From NCBI RefSeq assembly GCF_020184175.1, contig NC_065531.1, positions 36,787,213 to 36,851,212 of the forward strand: 64,000 nt of DNA, given 5' to 3'. Under the pieces are notes generated by a model, which was not told the DNA's origin, made no database searches, and was given only the letters and a program-made list of their open reading frames with translations. The translations under genes and the position numbers were made by a program. The stretch comes from Aphis gossypii (lineage: Eukaryota; Arthropoda; Insecta; Hemiptera; Aphididae). Positions 1-12,391 of this stretch are shown piece after piece; position 1 is the stretch's first letter, and the number at the start of each line of letters is the position of its first letter.

Positions 1-466
1 AGTTGGAAACCAGTTGTGTATAAAGCAGAAAATACACATGCATTGAATTCTTCTTCAACAATTCAGTATGACATTCACGATTATCACTATGAAAATGACT
101 GGATTAACACCCCTTTATTTAATATGTATGGAAACTCCTTATTTGGCAACAGCTCTCAATTTCTTTTAAAATCATTTAATGTGTCTTTTGGACAACCGAA
201 TGATGAATTTTATGCAAAATCTAATTATACTTATTGGTAAGTTACAAATTTTTATTTTTTTACAAAATGTTTACTAACCAAACATTATTCATTTCAGGAC
301 CTTTTTGGTTGGAATTGGTGCACCTCCCAACTCAAGTTTGGGTTTTCTTGAATTATCAATTATTGCTAGTCTTCTATTAATGTTGACAATAACAATGATA
401 CTTATATTTTGTATATTTATGCGTTGGATGTCTAGTAAACGTAACTCTTTAGTTTATGGACAATAA
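1..466 (+). CDS. GLMP: GLMP/NCU-G1-like lysosomal membrane glycoprotein, C-terminal part (5' truncated by window)
   Basis: Two exons are visible: 1-236 (open at the window edge) and 297-466, separated by a 60-bp intron with donor gtaagt and acceptor ttcag. The joined frame reads from SWKPVVYK through FYAKSNYTYWTFLVGIGAPP to a single hydrophobic helix and a short basic/polar tail ending in VYGQ. In the family as I remember it, the same order occurs: a W-R/K-P-V segment, a conserved aromatic-rich stretch, 'G-x-G-x-P-P' just before the only transmembrane helix, and a short cytosolic tail. GLMP is a heavily glycosylated lysosomal membrane protein; several N-x-S/T sites are visible here (NSSS, NSSL, NVSF, NYTY). 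The C-terminal tail lacks an obvious YxxPhi lysosomal sorting motif. Only about the last 135 residues are present. The assignment rests on remembered family sequence, not on a search. Confidence 0.8.
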
Positions 467-2012
467 AACTTGATTAATACCTTTTACTTGTAACACAGCT
501 TATTAATTTAGCAAAGTTAATGCTCAGATTTAAATGTCTTTATACAAAGCATATAATTTTCTAATTTATATTATTGTTCTAAAGTTTTGAACTAGTCCTA
601 TATATTTTAAGATTTTAGACTAACACATGATTATCATGATACTGAATCATTCCAAAGTAACTTTAATTGCTCATAATATGACAATTTTTAGTTTCTATTT
701 ATTATTAATATTAACTAAAAATAATAATATTCAATATTATTAAGTAAGTAGTACATTTGTTATGACAAGATAAATTATATTTTTCCAAGATGTATATAAT
801 TTAACCAATTCACAATGTAATTATTTGTAGAATATTCTTATTTTGAAACACAATCTTTGATTAAAATAAAACAATTGTAATGTTTATAACTGTATTATAT
901 AATTATTTATTTATTATTTGACTTGTACAATTCATTTAAACAAGGAGATTTACTCATATAAATATGTTATTGTATTAATTATTTTAGTTGTAAGTATTAT
1001 ACAGGTTATTATTAAGTTTAATATTAGTAAAAAAAATTTGATCTTGAAAATTGTATTAATAATAATATCCATAAAATTATATATTGTATGATCTTCTTTA
1101 ATATATTCATTGATTTTGATCAAATATAATGTGTATATAATATATATATATATATATATACATTATATACATCACAAAATACACATTATATGTTATATTT
1201 TTGTATACACTGCAAGTGTGAAATCACTATTAATATAAATTAAGTATAACCATGTATAAAATATTTTAATAAAAATATTGTAATTGAAGGGACTGAAATA
1301 ATAAAATAAAAATTACAGTGTATTTAATATATTTATTTTTGTATTCTCTTATTAAGTATTGAATATAATTTTTTTTTTTAATAATACATTAAATGATCAC
1401 ATTTAGGACAACTTAAATTTTAAAATTGATAATTTACACTTAGGCATTTACCATTTACATGAAATATTATAGCATGAATTATATTTAATATGCTTAACAT
1501 AAGTTTTTTATATACTTACTTAACTATTATAATAATAATATATTTTATTTTTGTACTACATAAATGTAAATGTTCTTAATTTCTATATATTTGTATTCCT
1601 GCCAAAAAACTAATGATTAAATGCTTATTATACACAAATCGTATTGTATTTTTAACCTGACAAATTTTTACTTGGATTTTAATTAAAAAAATGTGTGTAA
1701 ATAGTTTTTTTAAAAACGCATTATTTTAAATTACAGAATAATTAAACATTAAAATTATTTAATGAATAAGAAGTGAACTTTTTACACAACTAATAAATTA
1801 GAGAGAATGAAAACAATTTAGTTTATTTACACCATGACCCATATATTCTAATTCTAAAAATATTTATAAATAAATCGACTTTATAATAATTATTATAATA
1901 TGAAAATACTTTCAATGATAGTATAAATAATATCAGTCATTTAAGACTTAGTACAAAAGTAAAATTGATTTTGAAAACATTTTGAATTTTTTTTTTAGCA
2001 TTTATAAATGAA
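467..2012. other. AT-rich intergenic region / 3' UTRs
   Basis: Lies between the convergent GLMP and dalao genes. It holds a TA-dinucleotide microsatellite near 1135-1165 and several AATAAA-like signals (for example near 865) that could serve GLMP polyadenylation. No ORF or structured element was recognised. Confidence 0.5.
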
Positions 2013-5000
2013 TTATTGTGTAATTTCGTCAACTTTTGCTGCAGATGATTGAGGTGGAACTGTTTCTTCTTGTTCAGCTGGTTTCTCATGAGCTATTGAC
2101 ATATAAATAAAATAAAATTAATATGTAAATATCATTTTACAATTATACTAAAAATTAGAGGAGAAAAATGTTAAAATATGATCCTCATTTACTTTTAAAA
2201 GAAAAACAAATCACATATTTTGAAAGTTTAGTTATCTTATATATAAGTATTATTTATTTTTGAAACAAGGTAATGATATTATACATTATGAAGTTACTGA
2301 ATAACATATGTTGATGACATTTAAATGGAAAATTACTAATCTATTAAAAATGCATGCCTTTTTTTTTATTTTAATCTGAATATTATTAGATTACTGTTGT
2401 TTAAATTTCAAATAACAAAAACAATTAAATTGAACTATATTATTCTAGTGGTTTGATATTAAAATAACAACATGAAGATGGAAATTTGATTGAATTGTTG
2501 CTAACAAAGTACAATAGACATATTAAATACTTAAGAAAGTCAAGTTGAGAAAATTTTAAACAAGTTTAATTATTAATAATTAGTTTACTAAAATATTGTA
2601 ATATGACATGATAAATTACCCGTGCTCAAAATACCATTAATTAAGAAATGATTAAAATATTAAACTCAATTATTTAATTTAAAAACCTTAAGAGGAAATT
2701 TGGTCCTCCTAAATGTTACTTTATTCAGACACATGCGAAAGTATGTATTATCAACACAATCCGTTTTGCATAAATTTTGGATCAAAACACCCAACTGGCA
2801 ACAGCACTAAAAAAAAGTGAGGAACAATCCTTAAGTGCAAACTATAACTGTAATCACACGAACAGCTATAGAGAATGTAAAACTTTCTTACTACTAAGAC
2901 ATGTAGTAAGTCGCATCAAATCAAAATACCAAACAATAAATTAAAAAAAATTATCCTATTACAACATCTGCCAAAATCACAACTAGCACAGTAGCACCTG
3001 ATCAACCACTTCATATTAACAAATCTATCCTTAGCCCTCCTCTTATTGCCCTAACTTGCCTATTAAACAAAATTCCACTATAAAATTAATCATATCTTAC
3101 ATACATCTATGACATGTAAAATATTAATGTATTTTATTATTTTAAGTATAATAAATAAAAAAAAATACCTGTATTTATTTCAGTAGATTTAACTTCATCA
3201 ATTAATTGCTTGTTTTCATCATTTGATTTTTCAGATGGTCCAGAAATTGAAGGCGTGTTATACATATTTTCAAGTGGTGGTTGATTTGTATCTTGATTAA
3301 CAGTACCTATTTGTTGTGGATATGCAACACGTGGAGGTGGTGGCGGATACTGTTGATAAGGAGCTTGATGATAATATGGATGAGGTGTATATTGAGGATA
3401 TGGTTGTGGAGGATATGTGTAAGGCCTGGGTGGCATTGCTTGAGAAGAATAAGGTTGCTGTTGTGGATACGGAGGAAACCCAGTTGATGGGGTTGATGAT
3501 GGTGCTCCTTGAGAAGGAGGAATCTGAGGAGGTTGCATCATACCCGAATGTGGATGTTGTGGAGGAGCAGTATTTGTTGGAACTTGATTTGGTGGATATA
3601 CACTTGGAACATTAACTTGAGAGTTTTGTGACAGTTGAAATGGAGGTACTTGAGCGTAAGACTGTGATAATGATGGGTATGGCTGAGTTGAAGGAGCAGA
3701 ATAAGCTTTAGATTCTGGTACTTTTGGTGGTGATTCTGTAGTTGATGAAACAACATTTGAAGGGGAATCTGATCCCAGTGCTGGAGGAATAGTAGGTGGT
3801 GGCGGCACCATGACTGAAGGGGGTTGTGCTTGACTTTGAGACTGAGGCTGTTGAGTTTGAGACTGTGGTGGTTGCAATTGTGACTGTGGTGGTTGTAATT
3901 GGGACTGTGGTGGTTGTGATTGAGATTGCGTTGGCTGCAATTGAGGCTGTGCTGGAAGTGATTGTGGCTGCATTTGTGCCTGTGGAGTTGGTAATTGTTG
4001 TGGAAGTGGTGATTGCAGTTGTGGTACCTGTGGGGAAGGTAATGGTTGTGTTTGTGGAGTTTGTAATTGAGGCTGTGAAGACTGTTGTTGTGGAGGTGTT
4101 TGAATTGATGATTGTTGTACAGGAGACTGTTGTTGTGGAGTTTGTGGCTGCTGTTGAAGTTGAGGCTGTAAAGTATGTTGTTGGGAAGCAGGTGGCAGTA
4201 AAGAATGTTGTTGGGAGGGATGCGGTTGTAAAGGCTGTTGTTGTGGAGCATGTGATTGTAAAATCTGTTGCTGTGTAGCATGTGGCTGCAAAGATTGTTG
4301 TTGAGGAGGATTTGGCTGTAATGGTTGTTGTTGAGGAGGGTTTGGCTGTAATGGTTGTTGTTGAGGAGGGTTTGGCTGTAATGGTTGTTGTTGAGGAGGG
4401 TTTGGCTGTAATGGTTGTTGTTGAGGAGGGTTTGGCTGTAATGGTTGTTGTTGAGGAGGGTTTGGCTGCAATGACTGTTGTTGAGGAGGGGATGGCTGTA
4501 AAGGTTGTTGTTGTGGGACATGTGGTTGTGAAGGCTGTTGTTGTGGGACAAGTGGCTGTAGAGGCTGTTGTTGTGGGGTATGAGGGTGTAGAGGTTGTTG
4601 TTGTGGGGCAAGTGGCTGTAACGGCTGTTGTTGTGAGGCAAGTGGCTGTAATGGCTGTTGTTGAGGAGCATGTGGCTGTAAAGGCTGTTGTTGTGGAGCA
4701 TGTGATGGTAAAAGCTGTTGCTGTGCAGCATGTGGCTGTAAAGATTGTTGTTGAGGAAGGTTAGACTGCAAAGGCTGTTGTTGCGGAGGATGTGGCTGTA
4801 AAGGCGACTGCTGTGGAGTAGATTGTTGTAAAGGCTGTTGCTGTGGAGTAGATGGTTGTAAAGACTGTTGTTGCACTACATTTGACTGTAAAGGTTGTTG
4901 CTGGTGATGATTTAGTGGCTGCAATTGTGGTTGAGGAGAGTGTTGTTGAGGGTGTGGCTGTGGAGAGACTTGTTCTGGTTGTTGTTGTAATGCTGTAGAT

Positions 5001-8000
5001 GCTGGTTGCTGTGGTATCTGCTGAAAAGAATTCTGTGGCTGCAATAGTTGTTGTATTTCAGGTTGTGTCTGTGGCAATTGATGTAATGTAGGCTGTCCTT
5101 GAGGTAATTGCTGTAATATTGGCTGTGCTTGAGGCAATTGTTGTAATGAAGGCTGTGGCTGTAACAGTTGTTGTTGAGGAGGTTGTAAAGATTGTTGAGA
5201 AGGCTGGGGCTGCAAAGGTTGTGTTTGTGATAATTGTTGTTGAAACTGCGATTGGACTTGGAATTGAGGTTGTTGTGATTGAATTTGTGGTAGCTGTTGC
5301 TCTTTTAATAATTGAGGTTGAGATTGATGAGAAGATTGTGGTGGAGAAGTTGCAATTTCTCCATTTTCTCTAGTTTCTGTTATTACAAGCTGTTCAGATT
5401 TTGATGAGCTGTCAGAAGTTACACCAGACTAAACATAAAAAAGTATAAAATAATTAATAATACTAATTATAAGTATTTATAACATATACACATTAACCAA
5501 GCTTGTATCAGAAGGATAATCGTTTTAAAATATGTGAGTAGATATCTAAAATTAAAAATTATAGTGTTAATAAACTTTTGGTCCGCTAAGAACATTTGAT
5601 ATTTTTTGTGGCCCTTAAATAAAAAAGTTTGTAGATCCTTGGTATTGATATAATGTAGAGCAAAATTTTCTAAATAAAACTTTTAAAATAATTAAATAAT
5701 ATTTAACATATAAAAATATCTATGTTATTATCTATTATCCAAATTGTTTTATAAAACATTAAAAACATTGAGAAATAAGATAAAAAAATATACACACGGG
5801 AGAAGATTAATTAATGGTATGCATTAATTTTTAAACTAAAAGGTATAGAGCTGTTATAAAATTTCATTAACATTAAGAATAAAACAAGAAACTAAAATAT
5901 TGTCATTCAATCATAAACAGTTATAACTTATTAGAGTCCTCGTCAACGGTACTAGTGGTTGGTGACTCCATCCCCTGATATCACTGTACAATCATAACAT
6001 TATATTTTAGGTAACGTTCACACTCAATTAGGCACAAGGTTTTAAAACGTTTTTAATTTTTTTGTTTTAGTCTTCAATGACGATAGTATTTAATGTGTTA
6101 AATGATACTTATAGAAAACGCAGATAATTAGTTATGTATACTCAGATAATTTTTATATTGCGCCAAATAAATATGTGGTACCAAGTGTACGCCTAGCGGT
6201 GGGTAGAGTCACCAACCACTAATACGTTTGATGCGGACTGTATTATAAAATTGAGATATATAAATAATAATGAATCAATTTAAAATCAAAATTGAAGACT
6301 TAACATTTACTAAAAAAATGGCTTCAGCTAGATGTATTTTAAACAAACATGATTTGTAACAAAAGATAATTATTCAAAACATGAACTAGAACAATTATTA
6401 TACTAATATTTCTTAATTTTACCTCAACTTCCATATTTGAACTATCATCAGTGGTACTAGAAGGAACTACACACGATGAAGTGTCTTCTTCAATTGATGG
6501 TACAGCTCCATTTTGTTCTAATTGCTGCTCACAATTTACTTTAGAAAATTCTTCAGGAGGCCCTGGTGGGCACACAGTTTTAGTCCGTTCTTTTTGCAAT
6601 ATCTCCACTTGGCGTTCTACCATTTTTTGAAATGCTTCCTCTGATACTGCTTGTACACAGTGCTTAAAAAGTAAATAAACAATACATTTATATTTAGGAG
6701 TATCAACAGTGGTGTAATTATGATTTTTAACCATAAATATACTCAGTGTTTATCATTCATCAATTTATATTTAATTTATTAATGATACATAAATTAATTA
6801 GTTACAAATGTATTAATAATACCTTTTTTAATTCTTGTTGAAATGTGTCACTACATTCAATAAATTTTCTTTTTTTAGTATCAAATTTTTCTTCAATTTG
6901 TTGTAATTCTGCCTCTAATTTTTTCTAAAATTATTAATAAATATTTCAAAACATGTATGATTAATTATTTATTATGTAATACCTGATGCATGGTTAAACT
7001 TTGAACTTGTCTCTTTAAAACTTGCATACGAGCAGTAGTAACCACTGACCGTACATCGGGAACAACACTATCAGAAAAAATTTCATTAATCAATCTATGA
7101 TTTCTTATATACCTAGCATAAGCTATGTGCTTCACACTGAATCCATCATCTTGATCTAAAATATAAAAATAATAAGTAAAGGTAAATATTTTATAATATT
7201 ATATTTTAATTTAATTTTACATCTTAGTTTATAATATTTAAGTAATAAAGTACCTTCTTCATCTTCAGCTGGTTGTATTTCAATTCTACGATCAGCAGCT
7301 GCTTGTTTACCACCTCCTGTTGATCTTTCATGTGGTTCTCTATCTTCTACTTGATTCAATTTACCTTTATTCTTTGCTTGTAAATAGGCTAAGTAAGCTG
7401 GTGAAGTATGGTATAACTTCATAGCTTTTTCATAAGTCAACTTAAATATATAAATACCATAAATGAGTTATTAATTAAAAATTGTATTTTAAAAATTATT
7501 TAGTACCTTTTCTGATTCATAATCATCAATATACTCTTGTTTATTATCTTCTGGAAGATCCCTCCACATTTGTCCTATGATTTTACCTATTTCCCATAAC
7601 TTTAAATCAGGATTACTTGCCTTTACCTGATCCCAAACTTTACGACTGTATCGCATATATGGCATAAGAGGTTTCTCAGGGGGTTTGGGAGGTTTAATAC
7701 CACGGGCATCAGCCTATAAGGTTATTTAAATATGAGAACAATTAATAAATGAATGCAACTATAATAATAAATGACAAATATTGCTTACAGCAGCTTTTGA
7801 TATTTTTTGTGGATGAAATGCTGGATTTCCATGGCTATTTGGTATGAATGGACTTTGATTTTGATCTTTCTATAAATGAATCATTTATCATATAAATTTT
7901 AATTATAAAAATATTTAACATACTAATTTAACTTGTATAATTAAATATCATGAAAGATTAATTAAAAAAATATTATATAATCATTTTTCAACAAATCTTG

Positions 8001-11000
8001 AAATCGTACAATACTATCAAATAAATAAAGATAATTAAAGATAAAATAATTTTTTACTATGCTTATATTATTATTATTTTATCTCTCTAACAACTTTAAA
8101 TAAAATATGATGATTTAACTGATAAATATAAAATTAAATATATAATATAAATTAGTTTTCCTTTTTAAATTCAGACATTACAAGTTTGTACTTATCTCTT
8201 ATAAGTAGTCCTACCTATTTCTTATTTATTGTTAAAGAATACTGATATAATTATTTTTTAACAAAACACAGAGGACTATGCTTTATCCATAATGTATTTA
8301 TTGTTTAAAAATTTGTTATATATTAAACAAATACTTACTGATCCAGATAATTGATTGGAACTCCCACCAGGTCTTAAACGTTCTGTAATATAAGCAATGT
8401 ATGTTATATAATTTATTTATTAATTAAAACTTGCCTATTTTTTTTTACAGTTATCTTTTTATTTGATAAACAAAAAAATTGTTATTTATGAATAAATCAC
8501 TGACAAAAATTGTTATATTTACAATTTGTTGACATAAACACTTAATTTAGCTTATAACTTCGGTTTATGCAAGAAACAAAATTATCATTAGCCAATAGGT
8601 ATATATTATTTTTACACCATTAAGAAAACTATACTTTTTTTTTATCATGATACAATTTTTACAACATTATTTTAATTTAAATTGTTATTACTATAGAAAG
8701 TTATATTTTAATTATTATTAAAATATAATTTTTTTTTTGATTTCTAAATGTATGTAAAAACAGTAATTAATAACTATCATTATTAAATCAAATTAATTTC
8801 ACTATAAATCATGAAAGACTTTGAAGACAAATTATGTAATTTAGAAATAAAAGTAATGTCAGAGAAGACATAAAGTGGATTGTAAGATGATCAAACAAAG
8901 AAATTGTATTTAGTCATTTTATTACAATTAACATAGTTATGCATGCTATTACATGCTGATAACATTAAGTTTAAAAAAAACCATGCTTTTAACTCAGTCT
9001 AATAAATACTTATTATATAAAGCACAATAATTAGCAAGTGATACTTCAAAAATATTATCAATTATATATGAAGTATACAATTAATTAACAACTGTGTTAA
9101 AAAAGAAAATATATATGAATTTAATTAATTTAATTGTATATTTTGTAATATCACTTGTATCTTACGCATTTAAAGTAATGTAAAGTTTATATAAGTATTA
9201 AACTACTTTTTTATCTATGTAACTAAGAAAAGTCATGCATATTAGTAACAGAATAAATAAAATAAGTAAATAAGACTTACTAACCATTTTGATAGGATCC
9301 CGTTTTAGTCGCTGAAAAAATTAGGAAACTATTCACACATTGTATTATTTGTTTTGAGGTTAAAAAATCCTCACTAATAGTTTATTTGAAAACATTATTT
9401 TTGCTCACATTAATTACAAAGAAGAATTAAATAAAAAATACTTAAAATAAATGTAAAAAAAGAAAAGAATAGAAGAATATTTAGAGTTTAGATTTTAATT
9501 ATTTTATGCAATAAAAAGTGTAAACCCTTATTAAACATATTTATTAAAATAATTAAAGTTGAAGCCAAATAGTCCTGTACTAATTGAACTTTTTTAATCG
9601 TGCACTGATTTATATCCACCACCATACTTCTTGCCACAAAAAAATGTTGAAATATATTAGCTGTATACATTTATAAATTAAAACGGTTAAAAAGGTTTTT
9701 GAAAAAAAAAAACACGAAGTAGATAAAAAAAAATCTACTCATTTTATGAAATAAAATAAATATATATATTTTAAATTTCTAAATAATTAATACATTTTTA
9801 GACGAGTTAATTAAACATAAGTTGTTTTAGTTTTTTAGTTCCAAATTTTATGAAATATATCAAATAATATTTTTTTAAATACTAAGATATTTATAAAATG
9901 TAATAAATTTTAGCATGTTAAATAAATGAATAAATTTAATTTTAGAATAGAAAATAACAATGAATTTATAGATAGGTATTATAACTAATTAACATTACAA
10001 TTTTAAAACCTTGTACACATATGTCAACATATTTAAATAATATCTTGAGCGTTGAAGATGAATTTAATTGCAAGTACTTTTTAAATACCAAAAATAATAG
10101 TGAAAAATATTTTTGTAAATATTGTGATTTTTGGTATGTGTGCAAAAATGAGTGCATCTTAAATTTTATATAACTTTAAAAAATAATTTAACATGTATAA
10201 TTTACCTTTCAAAATGTTGAATGTGACTGGAGCACCTGTGGGCACACATTTTACAAGCTCAAATCCAAAAAATTATAAAAAAATCTAACTAAAAGTATAA
10301 TAAGACTATAATACATGCAGAATTGCAAACTCTATCATAGAATCTATAAAAGATTATAAATCACTATGTAAAAATGTATAATAACATAGAAGATTTTCTG
10401 TCTAATAATTTAATTGAGAATCAGCACAAATATTAAGAATGATATCAATTAGATTATTTTTTGAACATTAAATTATAACTTTCAGTTAATGCTATCCAAA
10501 CAAAAATAAAAAAGGCATAAATTTTAACTTCATTTTGTCAATGTCTGATAGTATAACTAGCTTTATAACCAGACTGATAAATTTAATGTTGATCATTGAA
10601 TGGATTTATTGATTTTTATCAGACATATTGGAATATAAATCATTAATTAAATATTTTGATGTATTCTAAATCTTTTTTTAAACACTAATTTAAATTCAAA
10701 ATTATATTCATTATCAAAAATGTTGAATACACTATAGCAGCAAATTAAATTAAATATAGTTTTCAATAGTCAATTTTTCAAAACAAAGGTATCAAATTTA
10801 TGGTTTCTATAATTTATGAACTTTAAACACGTACGGCTAAGCTTCTATAAAGCTAATTTATTATCATGCTGAAAAATATATTTTATTGATTTTTCAAAAA
10901 TATAAAATAAATACAGGCTGATTCTTTTAAAAGCAATTACAATATTTTGACATGCATTTACTTTTTTTTTTATTATCATTAATATTTTATTAAAGAAAAT

Positions 11001-11792
11001 TTTAGGTATGTACTATTTATTAATATTAAATACTTTTGTTATTTTATTGATAAATCAAAATATTTTATTAACAGAAACCATTATACATTTTATAATAATA
11101 TAAAGTTTTATAAAATTTTATATCTTCTTACAAATTTAAAATCTAAAAAAATATTGAATGATAGAATTGTTTTAATAGGCGACTAAGGGAGTTGTTTTAC
11201 TTATTAGCACATATTAATATTATATGTTAGGTAGTTAAAAATAAAAACATATAGTTTAGAAACTTATTCTGCATTTTAAAATCAGAATATGATAGATTTT
11301 TTTTTTTAATTTAATTGTGGTTACAATAAACATACAGTTATAATCTGTTTGCTGAGAGAATGCTACTTGATTGAGCATTCAAATAGAATTTCACCACACA
11401 GTTGTTGCCATACAATGGGTGATGCGCAAACCACAACAAATTTTTGCTGCCATCTAGTGCATTCTCTCGGTAAACAGGGTATAGTAGAGCATGTTGTGTC
11501 TTTAATATACATATATTTTTTAAAAAAGAATGCATTTTTAAACACCATTTCTGAATCATTATGATTGTTGATAATAAAACATTTATTTTATAATCAAAAA
11601 CGTATGTTTACATAACTTCAAATATAGTTTTTTTAGTAATAAATAGGTAGGTATACAATATACAACAAAATTTGCACTAAATAATAAAATATATAACTTA
11701 ATATATACTTGAATAAAATAATCAATTTAATACTTACGAGCAGGAGACTGTTGATTTATAGCTATTTGTTTGTATGTTGAAGGAAGCGCCAT
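2013..11792 (-). CDS. dalao: dalao/BAP111, the SMARCE1 (BAF57) HMG-box subunit of SWI/SNF, with a giant Gln/Pro-rich tail
   Basis: Eleven coding exons on the minus strand: 11792-11738, 9311-9285, 8382-8339, 7869-7789, 7713-7507, 7440-7254, 7155-6983, 6924-6823, 6662-6423, 5428-3169, 2092-2013. They sum to 3456 nt (1151 aa). The start ATG at 11792 gives MALPSTYKQ. An HMG box occupies about residues 76-145, with the family hallmark KPLMPYMRYSRKVWDQVK followed by SPAYLAYLQAK. Next comes the SMARCE1-specific block (IQPAED, FSVKH, RNHRLINEI, VVPDVRSVVTTARMQVLKRQ), then a coiled coil at about 230-310. Residues 373-1125 come from one exon and are almost pure Q/P/L/S repeats. Human SMARCE1 is about 411 aa, so this tail more than doubles the protein. 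SMARCE1 binds DNA as part of the BAF/BAP chromatin-remodelling complex. The first introns are long and hold small transposons. The short exon 9311-9285 is the least certain; a 30-nt in-frame alternative exists near 10207-10236. Confidence 0.93.
4291..4500 (-). repeat. 30-bp coding minisatellite in dalao exon 10
   Basis: Seven head-to-tail 30-bp units, of which those at 4321-4470 are identical or one base apart. Each encodes a ten-residue unit, LQPNPPQQQP, on the minus strand. Outside this core the same 30-bp period continues in degenerate form over about 4190-4870. The near-identity of the core units argues for recent slippage or unequal exchange. Confidence 0.9.
5934..6240. mobile_element. 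Tc1/mariner-type MITE in a dalao intron (307 bp)
   Basis: The ends are inverted repeats of about 35 bp sharing TAGTGGTTGGTGACTC (near 5951 and, reversed, near 6205-6220). Both ends abut a TA dinucleotide (5932-5933 and 6241-6242), as expected for a TA target duplication. It has no coding capacity. It lies in the intron between coding exons 9 and 10 of dalao. Confidence 0.65.
11343..11479. mobile_element. Short TA-flanked MITE (about 137 bp) in the first dalao intron
   Basis: Ends share an inverted CTGTTT-x-C-x-GAGAGAATGC motif (left from 11345, right reversed to 11477) and are flanked by TA. The small ORFs over this segment on both strands are a consequence of the near-palindrome and are not genes. 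Confidence 0.5.
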
Positions 11793-11896
11793 AGTTCCAA
11801 ATAATTATAAAATAGTTCTATAATATTTAGTTATAAAAAAAAAACAATTAATTGGTATATTTTTCAAATTTAAAACTTTTAAATACAATTTATTTA

Positions 11897-11967
11897 GAAT
11901 ACCGGTAAAAAAGTCCCCGGAAAAAACGTCCACGGTAAAAAAGTCCCCGGAAAAAACGTCCCCGGTA
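11897..11967 (+). repeat. Left terminal inverted repeat of the MULE
   Basis: Two tandem rounds of the modules 'gtaaaaaagtccccgg' and 'aaaaaacgtcc[a/c]cgg'. The single cacgg variant is mirrored at the other end, which shows the two termini share the same internal order. Confidence 0.85.
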
Positions 11968-12391
11968 CTTTATTTTTTTTTTTTTTTATTGGAACTAATT
12001 AGCCAAATAATTAGTAATTATTACTAAAATGTAACGTAAGTATTTCTCATGAAGGGCCAGTTAAAAAATTTTAAAATTTTAAAAAATTGTCATTAAAATA
12101 AAAATAAAGTTACGATGATTTAATTCAATTATATTCAATTACCAAATAAATATTATATAAATAAAATTTTTACTTTATCTAATAGGTATTAGGTACCTAT
12201 GGGTAAGTGCAAAAAAACCAATACTTATCTGATACAAACGGTATCTTACGATTATAAAAATAACATAGTTTAACGTTTGTCGATCGATAAAATTGAAGAT
12301 TTTGATATGTTTACTGTTTTAATGTTATTAGTCTGTGTTCGATATCGTTGTAATACATATAATTTGTTTTGTGATCCGTGCGTTATTAATA

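Noticed and set aside
3538..4764. Long open frames on both strands inside the dalao Q/P exon (397 aa minus; 150 and 160 aa plus)
   Set aside because: They are shadows of the 30-bp repeats in other frames. Low-complexity His/Asn/Leu or Val/Glu compositions and lack of splice or domain context argue against real genes; the SMARCE1 frame joins correctly at both ends.
10207..10236. Possible extra 30-nt dalao exon with AG/GT borders
   Set aside because: It keeps frame and has plausible splice sites, but it is too short to judge and adds no known SMARCE1 sequence. The gene reads correctly without it.
12335..12391. N-terminal extension of the MULE transposase upstream of 12392
   Set aside because: It begins at GTG, not ATG; 12392 is the first ATG in frame and leads directly into the FLYWCH domain.
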